A DNA stretch of 64,000 bases from Phalacrocorax aristotelis (Eukaryota; Chordata; Aves; Suliformes; Phalacrocoracidae), in the NCBI RefSeq assembly GCF_949628215.1, contig NC_134282.1:10104223-10168222 (forward strand). The letters are read 5' to 3'. Position numbers and translations under genes: made by a program. This document shows, piece by piece, positions 11,717-24,200 of this stretch. How positions within the stretch are numbered: position 1 is the stretch's first letter; each line of letters begins with the position of its first letter. The notes beneath the pieces were generated by a model. It saw only the letters and a list, made by a program, of their open reading frames with translations. It was not told the DNA's origin and made no database searches.

Positions 11717-12505
11717 CATAGAATCCTAGAATCATTAAGGCTGGAGAAGACCTCTAAGATCATCCAGTCCAACCATCAACCCAACACCCCTGTGCCTCCT
11801 AAATCACATCCCTAAGCACCACATCTACACATTTTTTGAACACCCCCACGGATGGTGACTCCACCACCTCTCTGGGCAGCCTGTTCCAATGCCTGACCAC
11901 TCTTTCAGTACAGAATTTTTTTCCTAATATCCAACCTAAACCTCCCCTCATGCAGCTTGAAGCCATTTCCTCTCATCCTATCACTTGGGAGAAGAGACCA
12001 AATCCCACCTTGCTACAACCTCCTTTCAGGTAGTTGTAGAAAGCGATAAGGTCTCCCCTCAGCCTCCTCCAGACTAAACACCCCCAGTTCCCTCAGCCAC
12101 TGCCCATCAGACTTGTTTCTCCAGACCCTTCACCAGCTCCATTGCCCTTCTCTGGACACGCTCCAGCACCTTGATGTCCCCCTTGTACTGAGGGGCCCAA
12201 AACCGAACCCAGCATTCGAGGTGGGGCCTCACCAGTGCCGAGCACAGGGGCACCGTCACTGCCCTGCTCCTGCTGGCCACACTATTCCCGATACAAGCCA
12301 GGATGCCATTGGCCACCTTGGCCGCCTGGACACACTGCTGGCTCATGCTCAGCTGGCTGTCAGCCAGCACCCCCAGGTCCTTCTCTGCCGGGCAGCTCTC
12401 CAGCCACTCCTCCCCAAGGCTGTAGCGTTGCATGGGCTTGTTGTGACCCAAGTACAGGACCTGGCACTTGACCTTGTTAAACCTCAATTTCACGTGAAAT
12501 GCTCC
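11717..12505 (-). mobile_element. CR1 LINE 3' portion, minus strand
   Basis: In plus orientation the copy starts with TCATAGAATCCTAGAATCAT and continues TCATCCAGTCCAACC, the reversed CR1 tail. It then passes through CTCTGGGCAGCCTGTTCC and TCAGTACAGAA to the ORF2 C-terminus. Translated on the minus strand it gives [72 protein letters not shown] and [17 protein letters not shown]. It is 5'-truncated near RFNKVKC. It comes from a different subfamily than the 3352-4580 copy, because the terminal repeat and UTR differ. The 206-codon open frame on the opposite strand is antisense to this element. Confidence 0.95.
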
Positions 12506-15500
12506 TGTTTGGATGATGTGCATGGGGCCAGCAGTCGGAGGTCCCCAGCTCCCGCCCTGCCTGGCCAGAGCTGCGCAAAGCGCTTACCTTGTGCAGGCTG
12601 CAGCGGGTGTGGAGGTGGAGAGCCTGGCACTGCTTCTCCAGTGCCAGGAGGGAAAGGGAGCTGCTCTTCATCCAGTGTTCTGAGACACACCCAGAGGCAT
12701 CAGGAGGGCAAAGCCTGGTGGTTTGTATCTTGATTATGTCCAGTCTTCTTCAACCACAGAACAGTTGCTCCTGTTACACTCAGAGATCAATGCAACAGAT
12801 GCAGCAGCTCAGAGACATTCTATGGTTAGCAAACCAATTAAAACATTTTAGTTATATTAAAGCAGACAGCTAAAGAGCACTTAGTTTTTGTATAGTAACA
12901 CATACTAACACTTCAAACATGATAGTTTATGCATTACTATGTAATATTATGTTGTTTTTAACTTTGAGAAAAATTCTGCTAATGCAAAATGGCTCTGCTC
13001 CACTGCAATTAATGCACCTGAACCAGTTTATATCAGCACAAAAATTGTTTCTTGGTTTCAAATGATACAGCAGCATTTTTATGTGTGGTTTTGATTGTAT
13101 TTTTACCTGCAGACCACTGTCTTCCACTGTTCAGAAGCCCCAGGACCCTCCATAAAAGATTAGGTTTCAATTTCTTGAGGCAGAGCACACCCAGCTTGGG
13201 CATCCTCGCTGAAAGTGCTCATCTTTACACGAGAAAGTGAAGGTGCTGCAGTTTCCTTGCATAAAAACAAGCAGGAGAGCACTCTCAGCTGTGTTTTGGG
13301 TTGAACATGATTGGGTGGCTGTGCAGCTGACACACGTGAGATGCTCCCCATTTGGGATTTCTACGGCTACAGGGCAGGTTTGTACCCAGGGGAGATTTTT
13401 AGAAAATCCTGCACTGTGCAATGTGAGCTTTCATATACTTCCATCTAACTTTTATTGCTGTGCATAAGCATGCTCTAAGTGAGGTTTCAAGCCAAAAAGC
13501 TGCTGCTGTGTGACTTGTCAATATAAGTTAATGACTGAAGACAAAAGGATCAGTTTTGCTTTCCTCGCTCAAGAAGTAGAGCTCTTTTCAGTCTGCTAAG
13601 AAAAAAATGTTTCATTTGTATGCAGGCTGCAGGGCTGCATTTACAGTCACAAGGCTTACTTTGCAGGAAAAATAAAATCCCAGCGTCTGGGGGCTTATTA
13701 ATTGCCCCTTCAGTAAACAAGCCAAGACTGTTTTGTTCACCCACTAATGGCAGCTTGCTCAGAATCGCTGGTGGACACCAAATCGGCTACTACTGCACTC
13801 TGAGCAGACGGCCATGCATTTGCAACATGCGCACATATACTGACATCTAACTGCTTCATCTGATCCCAGAAAAACCAGGGCATTCATGCAGTATTTAGAT
13901 CGCATGCAGCATCTGGAAAACATGGGCAGTGCTGGCACTGCTGCGAGCTGAGTGAGCGGCTCCCAGCAACACTGTATGTTGTTACAGCACCAATCCACTG
14001 CTTCATCCCTCGCAGGGGACAAACAAACCGGAGCTAAGTTCTGATGTTTTGAGTGTATCTAAAAAAGCTGTCCTTTGCTGGGTTAGTCCTTTGTATAGCT
14101 TGTGTACTTGAGAGCAAGGCTTCCTCAGGCAGGAGGGGAGCCCCAGGGGTTGCAGAAGCAGCCCAGGTGACAGCAGTGCTGTACTGCATTCTGGCCAGGA
14201 TGGTCCCTTTACTGGTGAAGGTCATACCCAGGAGAAAGGGGTGTTTCAGCCACAGACAGAGCACCACTGCGGTGGGTATCTCCAGTTCTTGGGCGGATCA
14301 CTCAGTCTCAGGGTTGTGGTCTTCCCAGGCCTACCTCTCTTCCTGACTACGCAGGTCTAATAGACCAACCAGTCTGATAGACCAACCAGCCCAGGACTGA
14401 GCCTCCTCCAGGGAGTCACCGCAATGGAGAGCATTGCAGAGCAAAGTTTTGAGGTTGTCTGCAAACATTGCCATCACATGGCTAACTAAAATAACTTTTG
14501 AAAGAAATTTCCTTCCTTTTCAGAAGGATATACAAAGAGCTAAGAAGATACGGTTCACCTCTTTTCTCCCCTCCATGCACCCAATAGCCCTGTAGTGCTG
14601 AAGCAGCTCCTGTTCGTGATGAGTGAGTGCTCCGAAGAAAAATGATCCAATGCTCCAGACAAAAAGTACATTTTGAAAAAGTGCAAGAAGAAAGAGGAGT
14701 GCCAGTGAAAGACTGAGCTTTCAAAGAGCGCTGTGTATTTCCACTACGAGATTAAAAAAAAGGACGGAAGAGCTGGGCAGGTTCGGGACTAGTGGCAGGT
14801 ACCTGTCCCACCACACCTCCGTCCCACCCGGGAGCGGGCTGGCACAGCATCACCAGTGGTCCCCGCAGTACAGGCAGGAGGTTGGGCTGCCGCCTTGGCA
14901 GGAGCATCACTGGGGACATGCAGGGGTGATGTGCTGTGGTGGTGGTTGGGAGCACAGGCCAAAAAGGGCATCGCAGCTAACAGGTTGGCTTGACAAGGGC
15001 AATTGCCTGCCTTGTTCTTTACGGCAGAGTAATGGGAAACAGGAGAGAAGATGCAGGTTCAACACCTGTTTTTAACCGAGGGAGCTGGAGGTTGGCTGCA
15101 GAACATGCCACTTCCCCATCACACTTTTAATTTAGCTAATAGGAGTAGTGAGCACGTGGCAGTTTGCAATGGCTGCAGCAGCCAGGGATGGTGCCCAGGT
15201 CCCCAGCCAGGGCTCAGTCTGTTCCTCTGACTGCAAGAGAAAAACCCAACCTGGAGCCCAGAGGCAGCATCTCCAGCCACGCTCTGTGCCAGGACTGCAG
15301 CTAAAGTCACAGGGGGGATGGTTTTTTTTTTATAAGCAACATCTGGCACAAACATGGGGTGCAACACAAACTTCTATACATCAATCACTGCCAAAATCCA
15401 GAAAGGAAATTAAATTACATTTATCTTGCAACATGTGCTTCACCACTGCACGTTGTGTGGCAGTTTGGACAAGCCCAGCTCATTTTAACATGGCTGTGTA

Positions 15501-16784
15501 GGATGGGTGCTTCTGAAAAGCACTATTTAGAAATACCTATATTGTTCGTTCCAAATATGCTTGTCAGAAATTATAATTCCTGGAAACTGCAAGTTTAGCA
15601 AATATTACTGAAGTACAGTTACAGTTCTTAAGTTTAAGCCAAAATTTTTATGCCTCATTTTTAAAGCGTAAGTAAAAAGAGGAAGAAGCTACGGGTTGTA
15701 TGTAGATGGCTGCAGAAAACTAAAATGAGCTGGAAAAAAGCCAAACAAAATAAACTGCTAAACGACACATCAGCTTTCAGTCCCTGAAATTTTAGAAACA
15801 ATCAGCACAAGCACGGGTTCAGCATTACTCAGCCCTGCCGAATTATATAAAAGAGCAGTTTCTGAATTTTACCAATGCAATTAAAATTTAAAAAAGATAA
15901 ATCAGAAAACAAACAGATGTTGAAGATGCTCATTAGTTTAGCAGTGCTGTGGGCCATGTTGATGCTTCACTTGGAGCAGCTGTCTGGTTCTACAAAAGCC
16001 AGGAGCTACTATTGTTCTCTCCTATCACAGTAACAGCAGGATGAAACGGGAAACATAACCGAGGCAGGAGGAGTAGCTGCCACCTGCTCAGAGCTGCTGG
16101 TTTTGCTGAACAAAATGTGCGAAATCAACTAAAGGAATAAATAGGAGTTTCTATTATGCTCAACATGTCTCCTAGGTCTGCATATCTCTCACCCCAGCTA
16201 CCAGAGGGATTTCAGTTTCTTTACTACAATCAGCAGTAACTTGGCTTGAGCTTTTGCAGCGCAACGATCTCTCTGTGTGTTCACAGCAAGCTGCTGCAAA
16301 GCGTGAGCTCGGGCAGCGGGGAGATGGGCACCAGCATACAAAAAGCTGTATGGAAACCGTGAGCAGCAACTACTTCATTTTTGCACCGGTATCATGATAT
16401 AGACTATAAAAAATTCCAAGTGGAGTTGAATGGGCACTGATAACAAAGAACCCATCACAAGCGAGTCATTGTACTTGACTGATGATGGAGGAAGTTTATG
16501 GCAGATGAGTTGTAGTGAAAAAGTTGAATATCTATGGGCAGAAAGCTCATGGTAAATGAGTCACTCAAATGAGACTTCCTTAAATGGACCAGTAAAACAT
16601 TATAAAAGGTAACACATTACATTAACCCATCATTGTAGAGCACTGATTTATATCAGTAACAATTTGTAAAGAAAACTAATAAATTAACTTATCTTAAATC
16701 TCCACATCTTTTGTACAATTGTATTACAAAACCGGGATTTTTTCAAGGGGACCAGGTAGTTTACGCCAAGGTGCGGTGCCTGAA
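12506..16784. other. Non-coding intergenic stretch
   Basis: No exon, tRNA or known repeat is recognised. Small features are a 17-base tandem duplication at 14355-14388 and a T-run near 15320. All open frames are under 120 codons and unlike any protein I know. Confidence 0.55.
14355..14388. repeat. 17-base tandem duplication
   Basis: Two copies of GTCTAATAGACCAACCA lie side by side, the second with G in place of the first A of AATAG. This looks like a simple replication-slippage duplication. Confidence 0.9.
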
Positions 16785-16905
16785 GCCCTGGATGAGGGGG
16801 ATCTAGTGGTCATCGTGTATCTGGATTTTCAAAAAGCCTTTGATGAGGTTCCACCTCACCAAACACAACACAGGTTTGTGAAGAAATCTGTGGGTTTGTT
16901 GAGGT
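16785..16905 (+). mobile_element. CR1/L2-like LINE reverse transcriptase fragment
   Basis: A short plus-strand open frame reads GDLVVIVYLDFQKAFDEVPP. This is RT domain A of jockey/CR1/L2-clade LINEs, whose usual form is VYLDF.KAFD.VPH, and the catalytic Asp is in the YLDF block. The following RFVKKSVGLLR is degraded and no 3' tail follows, so only a fragment remains. The YLDFQKAFDEV version with Q differs from the S of CR1 copies elsewhere in the window, so this may be another LINE lineage. Confidence 0.65.
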
Positions 16906-17663
16906 GAATCCTGGAAACCCCCATGGGCGTCAGTTCCACTCCCCACCCCGAACCTGTCCTTATGGGCACATAGCATGAGTCCTGGGGTGTGACAGCCTGG
17001 CACACTGCGGTGCTTAAAAACCCCAGGAGGGTGCTTCTGCTGCCCAGCTGCAGCTGGCAGCGAGTCGCTGAGGGTGCCACCATGGGAACGAGGCTGGAAA
17101 CTCACCTCAACTGTGTTCTGCTACAGTTCAGATTTTCCTTCTCCAGAAGGAGTTGCTGTCAGCAGGGCGGGGAGGAGCCAGGCTGGCACTGGGGCACAGG
17201 AGGGACCAGAGCTCAGCAGGCAGTCTGTCAACCGGAGCCCAGGGCTGGCTTCACTGAGTGAGACAAATTCACGTCAAGTTTCCCTGTCAAATGAGTCAAA
17301 CTTCTGCTTTTATAGTTGGCACAGAACATTTACCATAATATTTTCACTTACTGTATTTTAATATTATGATTAGACATGACAAGAGGAAATTATCAATCAC
17401 TAATAAGTCATACGTCACCTGAGCAATTGCCAGAGTATATATAAAGAAGTACCAGCCTCACCCCTTGTCACTGACTCTCCCAAGGCCTGAGAAGAGCCAG
17501 CACTGCCGGCTTGCAGGGGCAGTCAAGCGCTTCAAAAACCATCCACATCCTGGGAACAGGGTTCTTCTGAGTTCTACTCCTAGCAAGTGCTCAGCCCAGT
17601 ACAGGTTCAGAGATAAACACTTTTCTACAAAATACAACAGTCAGAACTATTCCTGCACCTTTG

Positions 17664-17706
17664 TTGGTTTGGTTGGGTTTTTTTTTTGGTTTGGGTTGGG
17701 GTTTTT
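17664..17706 (+). repeat. T/G-rich simple repeat with TTGGG units
   Basis: The sequence is GGTTTGGTTGGG, a T run, then GGTTTGGGTTGGGG. It is telomere-like in composition but has no TTAGGG. Its complement, an A-run with CCCAAA units, appears at 27379-27470 and 36698-36752. Confidence 0.8.
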
Positions 17707-20700
17707 TTATATATATAATTTCTGGTACTTTCTAGGTGTATCACAAATGTTCATTCAGGACAAACTAGAAGCATTCAAAATGATCAGCTGAAGTTAGATA
17801 GCATTATGCTAAAGTAGATCTCATACAGTTTAATGAAAATTAAAAGGTAATTTCTTTTTCTACCTATAATAATAAAAAATAATCAAATATTGGCTCAGAG
17901 GATGGTGAGCAGAAAGCAAAGTGTTTTCTTGACAGAGTCTTTTCCCTCTGGCTCTGTCTCCTCCTCTACTGACTCGTTCAGAGGGGGGTTTAGAGCTCTT
18001 CAAAACATTGAGGACAACTTCTACAACATGCCTCAGAAGAATGAAGGTGCTTTTGGAACAGACGGATCTCCTCTGCCCTTGGTCCCATACACACCCCAAG
18101 AGACCACGGGGGCAACCAGCTTTCAGCTTGTCAGCGCTCGACTGTGGGACAACCATGTGCCAGGGTAATTGCGGTTCCTGAAAATGCATTATTGAGAAAC
18201 GATAATCCCCACAGAGCGCTTTCCTCTCAAAATACTACACATCCATCATCCCTGTGCGAGATTATTTTCCAAATGCCTAGGCCCTTGATGGGTCGTTTAT
18301 TTAGAAACTGATTCAAAATCAACTGATGGTCTTTTCCTACTTACCAGGCTTTAGGAAAGTACAGCCACCGACATTCCCATTCAGTTCTCTGCTGCAGGCT
18401 TATTCTGCTAAAAACGACTGCATGCAAACAACCAATCAAAGCATCCAATAAAACTAGTGTCTACGGTGAAAAGTGTCACATGGCCAGAAGAGCAGGGCGC
18501 GTGCTGGATCTTTTCAGAGCACCTGAAGAGACCTGTGTTTGCCTGATAAGGTTTCCAGCATGAGAAATAAGGAAACTTCAATTACACAATGCTGACACAC
18601 CTCACAGACCTCTAAACAGGTGGGCAGTGGATACGTTTTTCCCCACTCTTCCGCCGAAAGGCAGAGGGATTTATTTCTCAAAACAAATTGTGCTTGTGAA
18701 AGATACCGTTCTGCCTGGCAGCAGCTCACAGAGCCACACTGCACTCCGCAGGATTCGTAGGAAGCCCATTGCTGTCCAGATCTGCTAACTGTACCTTCTC
18801 TCACACAGGGGGGTTTAAAAGGTGTTTTGAGGAATACAAGGTACCTCACATACAGGTATGTTGAAAGAACTAGTTAGTACAAGTTGTAAAGTCAGTACTT
18901 GGGCATTTACATTTACTTTTGCTTACAGAAGTCAAACTTTTCAGAACAGATTTGGGTCCAGAAAGGAGGAGAGAGACGATTTTGGAGTGGGGGAACATTA
19001 GAGAGGCAGGGGTGTAAAGCACAAGCACTCCAAAGTTGCATTAACAGCCCAGAGAGCAGGAGAGATTCTGCCTGCATGCAAGCTGCAGCATCCCTCAAGA
19101 CGCCCCCATACAGCAGCGAGCGCACCGGTAGCATGCTGGCAGCGCCAGAGCCAGAGCGGCTGGGAGCAGCAGGGGGTGACCTTGGCCACTGTGCACAATT
19201 TACTGATCCTGACTACACGTCCATAGTGACTTGTCAGGGGGAAATTCATCCCATACCAGGGAACCCTCGGTCCTACAGCACCCCAATAAGACACACTTAT
19301 TACAGTCAACTGGTCTTTCAAGGAATGTTGTCAGTACCAATCTTTCCACAGAAACAGCCTAACACAGCTGCCATCCATTCAAAAAGCAAACAGCCCCTAA
19401 TGATTACAGAACTACTTCATGCTGCTTTGATACATGTCTATAGTATTTCTGAGGCAAGCTGTTGAAATGGTGTTGCCCAGATTTAATCTTGCAGCTCCCA
19501 GTCAATTTGAAGCAAGTTTGCAAAACTGAGCGTTTAGACTGGGAGACAAGGGCATGCTCCGGCTGTAAATTAATGCCATGCTGTTAAGTTAATTGGGTTC
19601 TTTAGCATCTTGCGGGCTTTAAAGAAGAAATGCAACTGGAGTCAGGCCTGTTTGTTGTCATTAAATACCCATTAGTCAATTTAGATAAGACTGAGACCTA
19701 TTAAATGAGTCATGCATATTTAACAGCTTATTATTATGTATTTGCATTTGACTGATTGGAATGAGTCATTAAGGCTGACCTTGAATGAAATGTGGTGCCT
19801 TTCCTGCAGAGCTTTTAGAACGAGGATGTTTATCCCCACCCAGGATTCATCCCCATGAGCAAAATGGAACATGGGAATATTCTTTTACATTATAAATTAT
19901 TACTAGGGGAAATTAATTAATACCTTGCCCTGGCCACCATGAACCAGTGGAAGAGAACTTTGCAATAACAGCTGCAGTACAAACGGGTCAGCAGCACACG
20001 CCACTGCTATACACCAGCCCAGAGGACATTGGGCAGAGACTGTACAGCCTGGTACTGTAAATGTGGTAGCCTAACGCTGTTTCTACCCTTGGTACAAAGA
20101 AGGCATAGAATTAAATGTTTGCTTTTGTTTATCTGTTGCTCATTTATAGCAGCCCAGCAGTACCTGGCTTCCCTGTGCTCCAGAATGCATGTGACCCATT
20201 TCTCCCCTGCTTCAGTCCCCAAGCCAAAGTCATGTTTGGACTCAGATGCCCATTTGCCAACTCCCTGCCAGAAACATGCATATGAGCATTTCTGTGCTCT
20301 CCCTGCCTTTGGGTGTTTCTGATGAAGGGGGGCTGCAGCAGCTCCCGCCCAGGCTGGCCATGGTCATCAGGGGACGTGTGTAGGGTGCTCCAGGTATTTC
20401 AGATGCTAAAAGCAGCCCACACTCCAGCAATTTGACTTTACCCCTGGTGTTGCTGTTCTTCCTGCACACACGCGGCACCAGGACCCCAGCTCCCAGCCGA
20501 GCCTTGCTAGTGCCCTGCAGTAAAACCACACGCTCGGCTGATCCCCAAGGACAGGGAGCCAAGGGACAAGTGAGCACCAAGGGGCTGCCACCCCTTCAAG
20601 CACACATCACACCACTGCATGGCTGTGCATGTGGCTTTTCAGTATCAGCACTACCACCCTTCAGCTGCAGGTTTCAGGAGAGTTGTGGAAGCCCTCAACT

Positions 20701-21014
20701 GCCCCAGAGTTTGGGGTGAAGCTTTTGTGGCTCAACTCCTCCTGCTGCGTGAGCGCAAGATAAAGTTGCCAACCTCCAGAGCTTGCTGCAGTTCGGCTGT
20801 GAAAACTCCAGCTCTACACAGGCACCGCCCTGCTGAAGGAAAGCGGCGGTGCAAAAGCTTCCCAGTCAGAGCCGGCTTATAATTCAAAAACAGTTTTGTT
20901 TGGCTTGAATGTAGTTTACCACAAATGCCAGATTTCTTGGCATAACGAAATCTGAATCTAGTGAGGAAAATTCAAGAAGAAACAGGTGGGGACAGCAGGA
21001 AGCCTTCCTAGTGC

Positions 21015-21210
21015 AGCACTCGGAGCGTTTGCCATACCCCTCAAAGGCTCCAACGAGGCATGCTGCAAGCCCTGCGGCACCGCAACCCCATGGCAGCCCC
21101 GCCGCTGGGCAGCGCCCGGCTGGCACGGCTCTCCTCGCTCTGCCGCAGCCCCAGCACAGCCGGGCCCCGGGGCGCCAAACCCACAGCCTGAGCGGCACCT
21201 GTCCCTCTCT
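21015..21210. promoter_or_regulatory. Small CpG-dense patch
   Basis: About 16 CpG dinucleotides occur in under 200 bases, including GCCGCTGGGCAGCGCCCGG and CCGGGCCCCGGGGCGCC, inside an AT-rich intergenic region. No coding exon is associated with it. It could be a weak CpG island, a distal promoter or an enhancer. It lies about 9.7 kb upstream of the proposed SUCNR1 exon 1. The function is unknown. Confidence 0.35.
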
Positions 21211-24200
21211 GCCGGCCTCCAGCAGTGATTTGCTAAAGTGTTCAATGTTCAAATTGAAAATAAATCAGGCATTATACCAGGAGAGGCGGCCTGCCCTGCC
21301 GCGGGCAGCTCCTACCACTGCACTCGCTCAGGTGCAGGGCCCAGCCTTTAGCCATGGTTGTGCCCGAACCCGGGCAGCTCCCCACAGCCAGGCGGTATTT
21401 CCCACGCAGCGTATGGCCAAACTTTGTGACTCTTCTCCATAGAGATGCATGCAAACAAGCAGCATGTATAAAGAGCAGATAAATTGCAAATTAATCTGCT
21501 CCCACCTGTGTATCTTCTGCTCACAGTTCTGCTTTTATGGCAGCAGCATCCGAGCAAGCCTGGAGTGTAATGGCTATACGTAGGATGTTATTTGCATAAA
21601 ATGCCTCTGTAATACACGCCTTATATACAATCACACCCCTTAGCACTTTGCCATCTGTTCTTTGGAATTGTACTAATTATATGCAGGGCCTGAAAATGAA
21701 GGCAGACATGAAATTGCTTCGATTATTCAATTAATTTTTTTTTCCTGGGAGGAATAGATCTTCATTAATAATGTATGTTTTAAGAAGTCCAACACAATGA
21801 TTTCTTTTACTCCTCCCAAAGCTACAAAGCCCTTTTTCAACATCCACTTCCCAAGAAAAGAAGGAAGAAGGGGCCTTTGCCGCTCTTGGCTGCTGCATGG
21901 AAGCTCACTCTGGAGCCTTCCTCCCGCTCCTCCTCCTGCTCCCAGGAGAGCAGCCCAGCCACAGGGCCATGCGGGAGGGAGGTGGGTGAGACTTGGCTTG
22001 GGCTCTGCCACCCCAAGCCCTCCAGACTGACACATCCTGGGGCTCTTCCCCACACAGCTGCAGGCGTGCAGAGAGCTTTGGTGTTTCTCTATATGTATTT
22101 TATCTAAAACATCAAGTTTTGTTGGATTTATACAAAGCAACATACATGAACTATATATCATATGCTTATAAACATTTTTTTTAATAAAATACAAGTGGCA
22201 GCTGAGTGTAATTAGGGCTTGGTGAATAAGACCAGCAGAGAAGTTAAATGGAAGGTCATGATACACATCAGTAAAGGTCTAAATACCATCATAATTATTT
22301 TTAAGTGGGAGAAATAAATATGGTTCAGCCTCTAAAATTACTTTTTTTTTTCTTTCCTCCCCTTCATTGTGATGTACTTTAAGGTTAGTGAATGTTAACC
22401 CTATTAATATCTGAGCTATAAAAACGTATTCTGGTTTTTCTCTGAAGACAAAGCCAATAAATCAGCTAATATTTAAGCATTACAGAAGCTGGTTTAAAGT
22501 TTCCCATGGGGTTGGTAAATAGTACTGACTTCTCATTCACCAGCTTTTAAATATTGTGTTCATTCAGGCAAGGGCTCTTGCACTGAAGGATAAAAAGGGG
22601 CTGAATAAATGGAGCATTTCTTCTTCCACGCTGCAATAAAGCTTCAAAGAACTGATAATAGAGCGCTAAAGACATAAACCTCCAAAATGCACCTGCCCTT
22701 GCCGCTGCCCTTGTTTGGCTGTTCAAGGAGGTGGGCACAGGTGAGCCAGCGCGATGCAGCTGAACATCACTCTGTTTGCAAAAACAATTTCCTGGGGCAG
22801 ATGAGCACTCCTCGCGGGTAATTAATAACTAACTCCACCTCAGCACTTTCTAGCCACATTTATGAAAACCATACCCAACAGCTGAGGCCAAAACAAACAA
22901 GGGTGTAAAATGCAACTTTGGCTTGGGGTTTTTTCCACAGCTTTGCTGACGGTGGGAGAGCCAGGGTGCTGCTGGGAGAGCCGAGCTGTGACGGGGACAC
23001 CCTGCACCTCTTCCCTGACCCCCGGGTCCCTCCTGCCCTGCTACCCCCCACCAGCATGACTGGCAGGTGCCGGCACTGTGGGGATGGGAAGGTCTCTCCA
23101 TCTTGTACGTCACCAAGGGGGCAAGGGCAGAATCCCTGCAGGGCTCTGCCCAGGGCCACCATGCTCTGGCACGAGGGGGTTCACCAGCACTGGGGACACT
23201 GAAGCTACAGCAGAGAGCAGGGAAGGTGGGCAGGACACAATCCTCAAATAGCCTGAAACATGCTCTCCCTCAAGAAAAATAAAATGTACAGCAAGGTACA
23301 AATATTTCAAAGAAAAAACTCAAAAATGTTTTATAATTGTTATAGTTAAAATATTCTTCATGTAATTTCAGTGGGTTTAGATTTTTTGCCCCAGTTTAAC
23401 ATCTCTATGTTGCATAGATTCATTTTGTTTCTGAGCAGTTTCCTAAATCTTGAGGTTTTTGAGGCCAGAGACTTAGCAAAGCTCTCTCAGTCACATAAGC
23501 TGGCATCTGTAAGTACAACGTCCCCCAGTAAACAGGCTTATCAGTAAGGAATACCTGAATTAAAGGGTTTCTCTGCAGCAGTTTTTGTCACCGCCAAAAC
23601 AGCCGGGCGTCCCGCACAGCGTGCCTGGTGTCAGATAAGCAATACCAGGCAGCTCCAGGTTCTCCTCGCTGGTAAGGCAGGTTTGAGATGTGCTGTCCTC
23701 TGCTGGGGAGCCTTCAGCCTGGGGCTCCTGGCTAACCTTAGTGTGAAAAGGCAAAGCAAAACCAAAACAGCTGTAGGGGTTAACCTTTAAAGGGAGCCTT
23801 TGAAGCTGCTTCTATGAAGTAGTTAATGAAAATAATCTGCTGAGCAACACCAGTGTGACTGGGCCTTAAACTGAATTTGCCAATAGGGAACAAGTTAATC
23901 AACAGTTCCAAAAATACTGGAAAACCAACACTATTTGCCAAGCTGTGAGGTTTGGAGTGTTTTTGTTTTTTAAAATCAGTGTAGTGCTTCAGCAAAAAGT
24001 TTAGGACTCTTAACACACTGATAACGGGGAAACCCTAATCAGTGAGGATACTTTATTTCCTCCTCTGCTCACTTACAAGTGTGAATTAATTTAATTTTCT
24101 GTGTACACCTACCACTGTAGGGGAAGCAGAGAGTCTGAGATAACCCCCCCCACAAGCTGGGGCATCCTCAGAGAGTTTGATCTCTGCGACTGGAGCTCAC

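Noticed and set aside
12113-12733. 206-codon plus-strand open frame
   Set aside because: It is the antisense of the minus-strand CR1 ORF2 C-terminus at 11717-12505.
18899-19465. 188-codon plus-strand open frame
   Set aside because: No domain or family I recognise, low-complexity-free but gene-like features (splice sites, codon bias, Kozak) absent. One frame of this length is expected by chance in 64 kb read in six frames.
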